Positions 22,401-30,096 of a stretch of 64,000 nt of DNA are shown in pieces (within the stretch, counting starts at the first letter, position 1; every line of letters starts with the position of its first letter). The notes under the pieces were generated by a model that worked only from the letters and a program-made list of their open reading frames with translations, was not told the DNA's origin and searched no databases. This stretch comes from DATLGB01 sp038258425 (GTDB taxonomy: Bacteria; Actinomycetota; Thermoleophilia; Solirubrobacterales; Solirubrobacteraceae). The position numbers and the translations under genes are program-made. Location of the stretch: contig JBBSPV010000014.1 of NCBI GenBank assembly GCA_038258425.1, positions 11,241 through 75,240 of the forward strand. The letters run 5' to 3'.

Positions 22401-22690
22401 CTGGATGAGATGGACGCGGACGTTCGCCCCGAGCGCCTGAGGACCGCGTAGCGCCTGATGGCCGAGGCCGACCAGCGCGATCTGCTGCCACGCATTGCGG
22501 TGCCGACCTCGTTGATCTGGGGGGGTCGGGCGCGCGCGCCGCTCACGGTCGCGCGACAGGTCGAGCAGGCGATCCCGGCCAGGCAGCTCGTCGTCGTCGC
22601 CGGTGCGGGTCATCTGCGCAACCTCGAGCGCCCCGGGGCGTTCAACGTCGCCGTCCGCGAGGTCTGCAGCGCTCACGCGGTGCGTCGAGG
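22390..22690 (+). pseudogene. alpha/beta-hydrolase C-terminal remnant with in-frame stop
   Basis: The plus strand encodes D-A-D-V-R-P-E-R-L-R-T-A, then TAG (22449-22451), then R-L-M-A-E-A-D-Q-R-D-L-L-P-R-I-A-V-P-T and V-V-V-A-G-A-G-H-L-R-N-L-E-R-P-G-A-F-N. The catalytic His region (G-A-G-H) and the surrounding pattern are those of the C-terminal third of alpha/beta hydrolases. About 200 N-terminal residues including the nucleophile are missing, and no stop precedes the tRNA. It is a clear relic. With the 22062 remnant it makes 21982-22695 a decayed strip next to tRNA-Ile. Confidence 0.7.
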
Positions 22691-22695
22691 GCGAG

Positions 22696-22769
<74 letters not shown>

Positions 22770-22806
22770 GCGCGACCGGCGATGATAGCGCCGCAACAGC
22801 GCCCGC

Positions 22807-23697
22807 TCAGCTCGCCGGAGCGCCGGCGATCCGCTCCGCGAGCGCGAGCGCCGCGGCGTGCGAGCCGAGCGTCAGCGTGACGCGATACCCGTCGCCCTTC
22901 GGGGCGACCTGGACGGGCGAGCCGAGGGCTTCGGCGAGGGTGTCGGCGAGCCGGCCCGCCGCCGCCGCCTGGTCCGGATGCGCGCCGGTGCCCCGTCGCA
23001 CGCGGATCGGCGCGCCGGCCTCGGCCGCCGCGCGCGCCTCGTCCTCCGTCCGCCGCACGCTCCAGCCCTCGACCGCCGCACGGCGCGCGAGGCGGCGGCG
23101 GATGTCGTGGTCGCCGCAGAGGAGCACGGCCCGGCCGTGCCCGGCGCTGAGCAGGCCCTCGGCGAGGAGGTCCAGCGCGTCGTCGGGGAGGTCCAGCAGG
23201 CGAATGAGGTTCGACACGGCCACGCGCGAGCGGCCGACCCGCCGGCCCACGTCCTCCCGCGACAGGCCGAGCTCGTCGACGAGCAGGGAGCAGGCGCGCG
23301 CCTCCTCGACCGGGTTGAGGTCCTCGCGCGCCATGTTCTCGACGAGCGCGAGCTCGATCGAGGCGGCGTCGTCGTGCGGGCGCACGACCGCCGGCACGGT
23401 CTCGAACCCGGCGAGCCGGGCCGCCCGCCAGCGCCGCTCGCCGGCGATCAGCTCGTACGTCCCGCCCGGCACCGGCCGCACGAGGATGGGCTGCAGCACG
23501 CCGCGCTCGGCCAGCGAGCCGGCGAGCCCGTCGAGCGCCTCGGCGTCGAAGCGCTGCCGCGGCTGGCTCGGGTTGGGAACGATGAGCTCGACCGGGAGGT
23601 GGCGCAGGTCGTCGGCGGTGGCGCCCTCCCCGGGCTCCGTGGTCGGGGTCAGGATCGCCGCCAGTCCGCGACCCATGCCGCGCGGCCGATCAGCCAC
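22807..23697 (-). CDS. parB: chromosome partition protein ParB
   Basis: ParB is the CTP-dependent DNA clamp that loads at parS and spreads to organise the origin. The 296-residue protein has the L-P-V-E-L-I-V-P-N-P-x-Q-P-R start, the CTP-binding G-E-R-R-W-R-A motif, E-N-M-A-R-E-D-L-N-P-V-E-E-A, and a helix-turn-helix in D-V-G-R-R-V-G-R-S-R-V-A-V-S-N-L-I-R-L. GTG at 23697 is supported by AGGAGG nine bases upstream and overlaps the parA stop. An internal ATG at M8 is the alternative. The partner parA is directly upstream, and a split parS-like site lies at 20.3 kb. Confidence 0.96.
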   Translation of the reverse strand: MADRPRGMGRGLAAILTPTTEPGEGATADDLRHLPVELIVPNPSQPRQRFDAEALDGLAGSLAERGVLQPILVRPVPGGTYELIAGERRWRAARLAGFETVPAVVRPHDDAASIELALVENMAREDLNPVEEARACSLLVDELGLSREDVGRRVGRSRVAVSNLIRLLDLPDDALDLLAEGLLSAGHGRAVLLCGDHDIRRRLARRAAVEGWSVRRTEDEARAAAEAGAPIRVRRGTGAHPDQAAAAGRLADTLAEALGSPVQVAPKGDGYRVTLTLGSHAAALALAERIAGAPAS

Positions 23698-24445
23698 GTG
23701 CCGCCACCTCCTTGGCCAGCTCGAAGTACGCCTCCGACCCGGCGCAGTGCGGATCGTGGTGGATGACCGCCTTGCCGTAGCTCGGTGCCTCGCCGAGCCG
23801 GACGTTGCGCGGGATGACGGTGTCGAAGACGAGCGAGGGAAAGTGCCGGCGCACCTCCTGCTCGACGTCCTGGGCGAGCCGGGTGCGCGGATCGTGCATG
23901 GTCAGGAGCATGCCCGCCACGGTCAGCCGCGGATTGAGCTCGCGCTGGACGAGCCCGAGCGTGTCCAGCAGGCCCGCCAGTCCCTCCAGCGCGAAGTACT
24001 CGGCCTGCACCGGCACGATCACCCGGTCGGCCGCGACGAGTGCGTTGACGGTCAGCGGCCCGAGCGACGGCGGGCAGTCGAGCAGCACGTAGTCGAAGGT
24101 CTCGCGGACCGGCGCCAGCGCCTCGCGCAGCCGCCCCTCCGAGCCGGCGAGGCGCGGCAGCTCCATGGTCGCTCCCGCGAGGTCGGGCGTCGAGACCAGC
24201 AGGAACAGGTTGGCGACGTCCGTCGGGCGCACCGCCTCGGATGCGGGGACCTCACCGCCCAGCACGTCGTAGAGGCCGGGAGCGGACCGCTCGCCGCCCA
24301 GGCCGGTGGTCGCGTTGCCCTGCGGATCGACGTCCACGACCAGCGTCCGGTAGCCGGCCTCGGCGATGCAGGCGGCGACGTTGACGGCGGTCGTGGTCTT
24401 CCCGACCCCGCCCTTCTGGTTCGCGATGGCGTAGACGGTGCTCAT
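23690..24445 (-). CDS. parA: chromosome partition ATPase ParA/Soj
   Basis: ParA binds DNA when ATP-bound and moves ParB-origin complexes. The 251-residue protein has the deviant Walker A K-G-G-V-G-K-T-T-T-A-V-N (about 11-22), D-V-D-P-Q-G-N-A-T-T-G-L and Walker B D-Y-V-L-L-D-C-P-P-S. It ends in the usual Y-x-E-L-A-K-E-V. Length and start are normal for a chromosomal Soj without an N-terminal regulatory domain. It overlaps parB by 8 nt. A 58-bp gap separates it from rsmG, so read-through from the rpmH operon is likely. Confidence 0.97.
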   Translation of the reverse strand: MSTVYAIANQKGGVGKTTTAVNVAACIAEAGYRTLVVDVDPQGNATTGLGGERSAPGLYDVLGGEVPASEAVRPTDVANLFLLVSTPDLAGATMELPRLAGSEGRLREALAPVRETFDYVLLDCPPSLGPLTVNALVAADRVIVPVQAEYFALEGLAGLLDTLGLVQRELNPRLTVAGMLLTMHDPRTRLAQDVEQEVRRHFPSLVFDTVIPRNVRLGEAPSYGKAVIHHDPHCAGSEAYFELAKEVAARG

Positions 24446-24503
24446 GCGGCGTCCGAAGTTACCGCCCGGTCCGGCGGATTCGGCCCCGAACCGTGCTTCG
24501 CCG

Positions 24504-25178
24504 TCAGCGCCCCGGGTCCTGCCGAGCGCCCAGGGGCCGCTTGAGCGCCATCCCCGGCCGTCGCGGGAATCCGGCGGGCAGCTCCCCCGTGCGGCGGAAG
24601 ACCCACAGCGTGCGCCGGCGGGACCCCGGATAGGGCTCCACCTCGAGGATCTCGGGGTCGGCGAGCCCGAGCACGGCCGCGGCCGCCCGGCCGTCCGCCG
24701 CCTCCATCGGGCCGACCTCCCCCTTGAAGCACACGAGCGCGCCGCCGGGGCGCAGGAGGGGCGCGGCGTACTCGCACAGCACGGGCAGGGCGGCCAGGGC
24801 GCGGGCCGTGATCGCGTCACAGGCCTCGCGGCCGTCCGCCCACGCCTCGGCCCGCGTCCACACCGCCGACGCGTTGGCGATCCCGCAGCGCTGCGCCACC
24901 CCCGCGATCCACGCGGCCTTGCGACGCACGGACTCCACGAGCACCACACGGCACGCCGGCAGGGCGGTCGCGAGCACGAGGCCCGGGACCCCGGCCCCCG
25001 CCCCGAGGTCGGCGAGGCACGCGGCGCCGGCCACCTCCGGCACGTGCAGCGCGCTGAGCGAGTCCGCGACGTGCACGTCGGCGACCGCCTCGGCCGCGAC
25101 CGTCGTGGGCGCTCCCGGTTCCGCCAGCGCGGCGGTGAGGCACGTGAGCGCCGCCTCCGGCGGCCGCCCCGCGGCCAC
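24504..25178 (-). CDS. rsmG: 16S rRNA (guanine-N7) methyltransferase RsmG
   Basis: RsmG methylates G527 of 16S rRNA; loss gives low-level streptomycin resistance in many bacteria. The 224-residue protein has the V-A-D-S-L-S equivalent of H-x-x-D-S-L, the SAM motif A-D-L-G-A-G-A-G-V-P-G-L, V-L-V-E-S-V-R-R-K-A, and the late R-x-x-G-x-L region. The GTG start lies 5 nt after the jag stop. The N-terminal N-L-T signature is not well kept (x-V-A-A-E-A-V-A-D-V-H-V-A-D-S-L). Order yidC-jag-rsmG-parA is the classical origin block. Confidence 0.93.
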   Translation of the reverse strand: MAAGRPPEAALTCLTAALAEPGAPTTVAAEAVADVHVADSLSALHVPEVAGAACLADLGAGAGVPGLVLATALPACRVVLVESVRRKAAWIAGVAQRCGIANASAVWTRAEAWADGREACDAITARALAALPVLCEYAAPLLRPGGALVCFKGEVGPMEAADGRAAAAVLGLADPEILEVEPYPGSRRRTLWVFRRTGELPAGFPRRPGMALKRPLGARQDPGR

Positions 25179-25183
25179 GGCCG

Positions 25184-25642
25184 TCAGTCGGCCGGACCGA
25201 CGACGAGGTGGCGGTCGGGCTCGGTGCCCTCCGACCAGGTCTCCACGCCGCCACGCTCCTTGAGGTGCTCATGCACGACCTTGCGCTCGATCGCGCTCAT
25301 GGCGTCGAGCGCGACGCTCTCGCCCGTGCGCTCGGCCCGCTCCGCGGCCTCCTCGGCCTGGCGCTGGAGGATCAGCCGGCGGCGCTCCCGGTAGCCGGCG
25401 GCGTCGACGTTGACGCGGGGGCCGGAGGCCGACCCCCCGCCCGCGACCTTGAAGGCCAGGTGCTGGACCGCGTCGATCGTCGCGCCGTGGCGACCGATGA
25501 AGGCGCCGAGGTCGTCGCCCTCCACCCGCACCTCGATCTCCCCGTCGACCGTCTCGACCTCGACGTCCGCGTCGAGGTCGAGCGCGTCCGCGATCTCCTC
25601 GAGCAGGTCGCGGACGCGGTCCTCCGCAGTGCTCTCGGTCAT
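25184..25642 (-). CDS. jag: Jag/KhpB RNA-binding protein
   Basis: Jag (KhpB) is a small RNA-binding protein linked to cell shape and division. The 152 residues include a KH-like domain with I-G-R-H-G-A-T-I-D-A-V-Q-H-L (the G-x-x-G loop at about 50-53) and an R3H domain with the R-x-x-x-H pattern in I-E-R-K-V-V-H-E-H-L. The N-terminal Jag-N domain of Bacillus is absent, as is usual in actinobacteria. Its ATG overlaps the yidC stop (ATGA). Confidence 0.93.
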   Translation of the reverse strand: MTESTAEDRVRDLLEEIADALDLDADVEVETVDGEIEVRVEGDDLGAFIGRHGATIDAVQHLAFKVAGGGSASGPRVNVDAAGYRERRRLILQRQAEEAAERAERTGESVALDAMSAIERKVVHEHLKERGGVETWSEGTEPDRHLVVGPAD

Positions 25643-26532
25643 CGGCGGCGGCCCGTCTTCTTCTTCTTCTTGCGCGGCGGGGCCGGCGGGGCGGCCGTGG
25701 TGCGGCCACCCTTCGGGTTGGCCACGGTCGCGGTCGCCGGCGACGCGGCCGGCTCGCGCATCTGCTTGATCTGCTCGAACAGCCCTGGCTGCGGTGGGGC
25801 GTCGGGATCGGGTGGTGGTCGCAGCGGTCCGAGCCGGCGGCGGACGATGAGCTGCTGGACGATCGTCCACACGTTCGTCGTCACCCAGTACAGGAGTAGA
25901 CCGGCCGGGAACTGCCACACGAACGCGACGAAGAACAGCGGCAGGGCGTACATGATGTACTTCTGGTTCTTGTCGGCGCTGACCGTCGACATCGCCGTGG
26001 AGAGCAGCTGCGAGCCCACGTAGAGCACGAGCAGCGTGATCAGCACGGCCCCCGTGGCCCGCTCCGTGAGGTTCGGGATGAAGAGGAACTGTGCCGGCCC
26101 GCCGGCCGGGCACGGGACCGGGGTCTCGCGCGACGCCGGGTTGACCGACGGGCAGATGTCGTAGAGCAGGTCGTGGCGCAGCATGTAGAACAGCGAGATG
26201 AACACCGGGATCTGGGCGATCATCGGCAGGCAGGAGGCCAGGGGGTTGATCTGGTTCTCCTTGTAGAACTTCATCATCTCCTGGTTCAGGCGATCGCGGT
26301 CGCCCTTGTAGCGCTCCTGGAGCTTCTTGATCTCCGGCTGGTGACGCGCCATGGACTGCATGGACTTGAACTGCTTGAGCGTCAGCGGCAGCAGCAGCAT
26401 CCGGACGATCAGCGTCAGCGCGACGATGGCGAGGCCCCAGCTGAGGCCCACGTCGTCGTGGAAGAACTTCAGGACGGCCGCGAAGACGTCGATCAGCGGC
26501 TGAAGTGGGTTGGCGGCGAAGACGTGCATCAT
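25639..26532 (-). CDS. yidC: membrane protein insertase YidC
   Basis: YidC inserts and folds inner-membrane proteins, alone or with SecYEG. The 297-residue protein has an N-terminal segment, then G-L-S-W-G-L-A-I-V-A-L-T-L-I-V-R-M-L-L-L-P-L with the conserved Arg. The hairpin Q-P-E-I-K-K-L-Q-E-R-Y-K-G-D and the I-N-P-L-A-S-C-L-P-M-I-A-Q-I-P-V-F-I block follow, then later helices with Y-W-V-T-T-N. The large periplasmic domain of Gram-negatives is absent. The C-terminal tail is very basic (K-K-K-K-K-x-G-R-R-R). Two adjacent ATG codons at 26532 and 26529 are both possible starts; the gene overlaps yidD. Confidence 0.96.
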   Translation of the reverse strand: MMHVFAANPLQPLIDVFAAVLKFFHDDVGLSWGLAIVALTLIVRMLLLPLTLKQFKSMQSMARHQPEIKKLQERYKGDRDRLNQEMMKFYKENQINPLASCLPMIAQIPVFISLFYMLRHDLLYDICPSVNPASRETPVPCPAGGPAQFLFIPNLTERATGAVLITLLVLYVGSQLLSTAMSTVSADKNQKYIMYALPLFFVAFVWQFPAGLLLYWVTTNVWTIVQQLIVRRRLGPLRPPPDPDAPPQPGLFEQIKQMREPAASPATATVANPKGGRTTAAPPAPPRKKKKKTGRRR

Positions 26533-26789
26533 GGCTGCGGTCGGGAGGGTGCTGGTGGGCGGCGGAACAGCGTCTGGGCCTCGGGCGGATCGAACCCGCC
26601 GTGGCTCCACGGGTTGCATCGCAACACCCGCCAGACGGCGAGCACGAGCCCGCGCAGTATGCCGAAGCGCTCCACCGCCTGCACCGCGTAGGCGGAGCAG
26701 GAGGGATGGTACCGGCAGCGCGGTGGGAGCCCGGGGGAGATCCAGCGCGAGTAGAAGCGGATCGGCGCGAGCAGGACGGCGCGCAGCAT
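26529..26789 (-). CDS. yidD: membrane insertion efficiency factor YidD
   Basis: YidD is a small protein that aids YidC-dependent insertion. The 86 residues carry the signature R-F-Y-S-R-W-I-S-P, R-C-R-Y-H-P-S-C-S-A-Y-A, R-x-x-R-C-N-P-W-x-x-G-G-x-D-P. The ATG overlaps the rnpA stop and the gene overlaps yidC, so rnpA-yidD-yidC-jag are one coupled operon. Confidence 0.95.
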   Translation of the reverse strand: MLRAVLLAPIRFYSRWISPGLPPRCRYHPSCSAYAVQAVERFGILRGLVLAVWRVLRCNPWSHGGFDPPEAQTLFRRPPAPSRPQP

Positions 26790-27157
26790 CAGCTGGCCCC
26801 GAACTGGTCCACGAGCTCCGCGAGGCTGCGGCGCAGGCCCGCCATGCCCTGGGCCTCGGTCAGCTCGCTCGCGCCGGGCCGCGCCACCACGACGTAGTCC
26901 GCGGCGCCCGAGAGGCGGTCGGCCTCGGCCCAGAACGCCTCGCGCAGGCAGCGCTTCACGCGTGTGCGCTCGACCGCGCCGCCGACCTTGCGCGAGACGG
27001 AGAGCCCGAGCCGCGGGCCGGCCTCGGCGTCCGCCGGCGGCTCCCCCTCGCGCGGGAACGAATACAGGACGAGGTGGCGGTTGCCCTTGGAGCGGCCCTG
27101 GCGGTAGACCCGCTCGAATTCCGCGGACCGCGACAAGCGGCGGCGTCTCGCGGCCAT
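26789..27157 (-). CDS. rnpA: ribonuclease P protein component
   Basis: RnpA is the protein subunit of RNase P, which trims tRNA 5' ends. The 122-residue basic protein has the start L-S-R-S-A-E-F-E-R-V-Y-R-Q-G, and the RNR-like motif is represented by R-T-R-V-K-R-C-L-R-E-A-F. It follows rpmH by 14 nt, the universal order. Confidence 0.95.
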   Translation of the reverse strand: MAARRRRLSRSAEFERVYRQGRSKGNRHLVLYSFPREGEPPADAEAGPRLGLSVSRKVGGAVERTRVKRCLREAFWAEADRLSGAADYVVVARPGASELTEAQGMAGLRRSLAELVDQFGAS

Positions 27158-27171
27158 CCGCGGGGCCCCGG

Positions 27172-27306
27172 CTAGACCGTGAGCCGCTTGCGGCCCTTGT
27201 CACGGCGGCGCTTGAGCACCGCTCGGCCGGCGCGCGTGCTCATGCGCTGGCGAAAGCCATGGGTACGGGCGCGCTTGCGCTTCTTGGGCTGGTAGGTGCG
27301 CTTCAT
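27172..27306 (-). CDS. rpmH: 50S ribosomal protein L34
   Basis: L34 is a 44-residue, very basic large-subunit protein. M-K-R-T-Y-Q-P-K-K-R-K-R-A-R-T-H-G-F-R-x-R-M and the ending K-R-R-R-D-K-G-R-K-R-L match the family fully. It heads the minus-strand operon rpmH-rnpA-yidD-yidC-jag-rsmG and diverges from dnaA. Confidence 0.98.
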   Translation of the reverse strand: MKRTYQPKKRKRARTHGFRQRMSTRAGRAVLKRRRDKGRKRLTV

Positions 27307-27466
27307 GGGTCTCTGCGTTCCCGGTCGCTTCGGAGGGCGACGTGAGGGTAGCGGTGAGCCGTGCACAGGCCCGCACGGCGTGTGCGCGGCGTGTGCGCGA
27401 ACAAGCCTCCGCGATTTGCGGGTACGGCGGCCGGCCGGGGTCCGCGCTGCGGTATTGGTGGGGTCC
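27307..27466. other. rpmH-dnaA intergenic region, candidate origin half
   Basis: This 160-bp divergent gap should hold the rpmH and dnaA promoters and may be part of oriC. It contains GTGCACA (27361-27367) and a tandem 11-bp repeat GGCGTGTGCGC (about 27378-27399) leading into a less GC-rich stretch (GAACAAG, GATTTGCGGGTA). No canonical TTATCCACA or TTGTCCACA DnaA box is seen. It is much shorter than the roughly 600-bp box-rich origins of Streptomyces. Confidence 0.45.
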
Positions 27467-28804
27467 GTGCCCGCGCCGCCGCTCCCCGACGCCCCCTGGG
27501 GCCGCGTGCGCGCGGAGCTGCACCGGGCCGTCAGCGAAGCGGATTGGCACGGCTGGCTCGAGCGACTCGAGCTGCGCGAGCTCGGCGACGACCGCCTCAT
27601 CCTCGAGGCGCCCGACGCGGTCCGGGCGTGGGTCGGCGATCGCTTCGGCCGGTTGTTGCAGGCGTGCGCTGCCGCCGTGCTCGGGCCGCAGGTCCGCGTG
27701 GAGCTCGTCGCCCCGGGCGCGCCGACCCCCGCGCCCTGCGGTCCGCGGCCGGTGCTCGGGCGTGGCAACGGCGCGGCGAGCACCTTCAACCCGCGCCTGA
27801 CCTTCGACCAGTTCGTCATCGGCGACGCCAACCGCCTGGCGCACGCCGCGGCCCTCGCGGTGGCCGAACTGCCGAGCCTCGCGTACAACCCGCTGTTCAT
27901 CTTCGGGGCGCCCGGCCTCGGCAAGACCCACCTGCTGCACTCCATCGCGAACTACGTGCAGGCCCACGAGCCGGCCCTCGTCGTCCGCCACACGACCGTG
28001 GAGGCGTTCACCAACCACTTCGTCGGGGCCCTGCAGGAGAAGGGGGGCGCCATGGAGACCTTCAAGGCCGCCTACCGCGACGCCGACGTGCTGCTCGTCG
28101 ACGACGTGCAGTTCCTGCAGGCCAAGGCCCGCACGGAGGAGGAGTTCTTCCACACCTTCAACGCGGTGCACGAGACCGGCGCCCAGCTCGTGCTCACGTC
28201 GGACCGGCCGCCACGCGACCTGGACGGGCTGCAGGACCGGCTGCGCGCCCGCTTCGAGGCCGGCCTGGTCACCGAGCTCGGCGCCCCCGACCTCGGCGCC
28301 CGCGAGACCATCCTGCGCAAGCGGATCCGCCAGGACGACCTGCACGGGGTCGCCGACGCGGCCGTCGAGCTCATCGCCGCGCGCGTGGACGGCAACGTCC
28401 GGGCCCTGGAGGGCGCGCTCATCCGGGTCGTGGCCTTCGCGTCCCTCTCGGGCCGCCCCGTCACGGGCGAGCTCGCCGCGGAGGTGCTCGACGGGCTCTA
28501 CCCCGAGCTGCGCCGGCCGGCGCCGACCCTCGGCGAGATCCAGGAGCGCACGAGCCGTGCGTTCGGGGTCCCGCTCGAGGCCCTGCGCTCCGCGAGCCGC
28601 GCGGCCGAGGTGGCCTGGGCACGACAGGTCGCGATGTACCTCGCCCGCGAGCTCACGGACGCCACGCTGCCGGCCATCGGACGCGCCTTCGGGCGCAACC
28701 ACACGACCGTCATGCACGCCTGCCGCCGCACGGCGCGGCGCATCGCGGAGGACCCCGCCGCCGACGCCGCCGTGCACAGACTCACGCGCGAGCTGGCCGG
28801 ATGA
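27467..28804 (+). CDS. dnaA: chromosomal replication initiator DnaA
   Basis: DnaA binds origin boxes, opens the DNA and loads the helicase. From GTG 27467 it has 445 residues: domain I about 1-80, a very short domain II, and the AAA+ domain with F-x-F-D-x-F-V-I-G-D-A-N. Walker A is G-A-P-G-L-G-K-T (147-154) and Walker B L-L-V-D-D-V-Q-F-L. Domain IV ends I-G-R-A-F-G-R-N-H-T-T-V-M-H-A-C-R-R. The signature is usually F-G-G-R-D-H-T-T-V: here one Gly is missing and Asp is Asn (N411), at a residue that contacts DNA bases in E. coli. GTG at 27458 is another possible start. It lies divergent from rpmH as expected. Confidence 0.95.
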   Translation: MPAPPLPDAPWGRVRAELHRAVSEADWHGWLERLELRELGDDRLILEAPDAVRAWVGDRFGRLLQACAAAVLGPQVRVELVAPGAPTPAPCGPRPVLGRGNGAASTFNPRLTFDQFVIGDANRLAHAAALAVAELPSLAYNPLFIFGAPGLGKTHLLHSIANYVQAHEPALVVRHTTVEAFTNHFVGALQEKGGAMETFKAAYRDADVLLVDDVQFLQAKARTEEEFFHTFNAVHETGAQLVLTSDRPPRDLDGLQDRLRARFEAGLVTELGAPDLGARETILRKRIRQDDLHGVADAAVELIAARVDGNVRALEGALIRVVAFASLSGRPVTGELAAEVLDGLYPELRRPAPTLGEIQERTSRAFGVPLEALRSASRAAEVAWARQVAMYLARELTDATLPAIGRAFGRNHTTVMHACRRTARRIAEDPAADAAVHRLTRELAG

Positions 28805-28973
28805 GTGCCTCCGCCGCCGCGCGTGGCAGACTCCGTCGGCTCGTGCACACGTCGTCCACACCCGAACTTCCGCACGGAGCGGCCCGCCTCGGCCGCGGTG
28901 CACAGATGAACAGGCCCTATGACCCTGACCTCAGATCCAGTACGGGGTCGGTCGCCGGCAAGGAGTCCGCCGC
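28805..28973. other. oriC: dnaA-dnaN intergenic region, candidate origin with GTGCACA boxes
   Basis: This 169-bp gap is the usual actinobacterial oriC position. It holds TCGTGCACA (28841-28849), TCGTCCACA (28852-28860, one base off the actinobacterial TTGTCCACA box) and GGTGCACAG (about 28897-28905). Another CCGTGCACAG ends in dnaA at 28771. An AAGGAG Shine-Dalgarno for dnaN is at the end. No clear AT-rich unwinding element is visible. Origin assignment rests on position and these repeats. Confidence 0.5.
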
Positions 28974-30083
28974 ATGAAGATCTCGACGGGGCGCATGGCG
29001 CTCTTCACCCAGCTGCAGACGGTCACGCGGGCCGCGTCCACGCGCAGCGCCATCCAGGCGCTGTCCGGCGTCCAGGTCCTCGCGCAGGCCGGCGGCATCG
29101 AGCTGCGCGCCACCGACATGGAGATCGGCCTGCGGGTCCCGCTCGACGGCGAGGTCGTCCGCGAGGGGTCCGTCGTCCTCCCCGCCCGCCTGCTCGTCGA
29201 CGTGATCCGGGCCCTGCCCGGCGACGAGGTCTCCGTCGAGCTGCGCCCCGCGGAGCAGGACGTCGAGATCAAGGGCGGCAACGCGACGTTCCACATCCGC
29301 ACCCTGCGCCTCGAGGACTTCCCGCCCTTCCCGGACGGCGAGGACGGCTCGCGCGTCTCCGTCCCGTCCGGCGCCTTCGTGGAGACCGTCGGCAAGGTGC
29401 TGCGCTCCGCCTCGCGCGACGAGACCCGCCCCGTGCTCACGGGCATCCTCGTCTCCGCCCAGGGCGAGGAGCTGCGCATGGTGGCGACGGACTCCTACCG
29501 CCTCGCCGTCAAGGAGACCGCCCTGGAGGCGCCGCTGGACGGCACGGTGGAGGCCAACGTGCCGGCCCGCGCGCTGCAGGAGCTCGCGCGCATCGTCGCC
29601 GCGTCGGGGGGTGAGGACCTCCAGGTCTCCGTGCGGACCAACCAGGTCGTGTTCGAGGTCGGCGGCACGGTGCTCTCATCCCGGCTCATCGACGGCCAGT
29701 TCCCCAACTACCGCCAGCTGCTGCCGGACGCCTACGAGCACGAGCTGCGCCTCACCGCCGGCGAGGTGACCGACGTCGTGCGCCGCATCGCCCTGCTCGC
29801 GCAGAAGAACGCCCCGCTGCGGCTCGCCTTCGCGGAGGGGGAGCTGACGGTCTCGGCGCGCACGCCGGACATCGGGGAGGCGTCGGAGACGATTCCCGTC
29901 CCGTTCAGCGGCGAGCCGCTGGAGATCGGGTTCAACCCGGACTTCCTCCGCGACGGCCTGGAGAGCGTGGACTCCGGCGACGTCCTGCTCAAGCTCATCT
30001 CCCCGCTGCGCCCGGGGCTGCTCTCGGCCGCGGACGGCAGCGGGTTCGTCTACCTGCTGATGCCGATCCGCCTCAACGTCTAG
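28974..30083 (+). CDS. dnaN: DNA polymerase III beta sliding clamp
   Basis: DnaN is the ring clamp that tethers polymerase III to DNA. The 369-residue protein starts M-K-I-S-T-G-R-M-A-L and shows three similar clamp domains. A-T-D-M-E-I-G-L, L-R-L-E-D-F-P, R-P-V-L-T-G-I-L-V, A-T-D-S-Y-R-L-A and G-Q-F-P-N-Y-R-Q-L-L-P are typical, and it ends Y-L-L-M-P-I-R-L. AAGGAG lies eight bases before the ATG. It follows dnaA and precedes recF in the conserved order. Confidence 0.98.
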   Translation: MKISTGRMALFTQLQTVTRAASTRSAIQALSGVQVLAQAGGIELRATDMEIGLRVPLDGEVVREGSVVLPARLLVDVIRALPGDEVSVELRPAEQDVEIKGGNATFHIRTLRLEDFPPFPDGEDGSRVSVPSGAFVETVGKVLRSASRDETRPVLTGILVSAQGEELRMVATDSYRLAVKETALEAPLDGTVEANVPARALQELARIVAASGGEDLQVSVRTNQVVFEVGGTVLSSRLIDGQFPNYRQLLPDAYEHELRLTAGEVTDVVRRIALLAQKNAPLRLAFAEGELTVSARTPDIGEASETIPVPFSGEPLEIGFNPDFLRDGLESVDSGDVLLKLISPLRPGLLSAADGSGFVYLLMPIRLNV

Positions 30084-30096
30084 CCACCCGTCCGTC

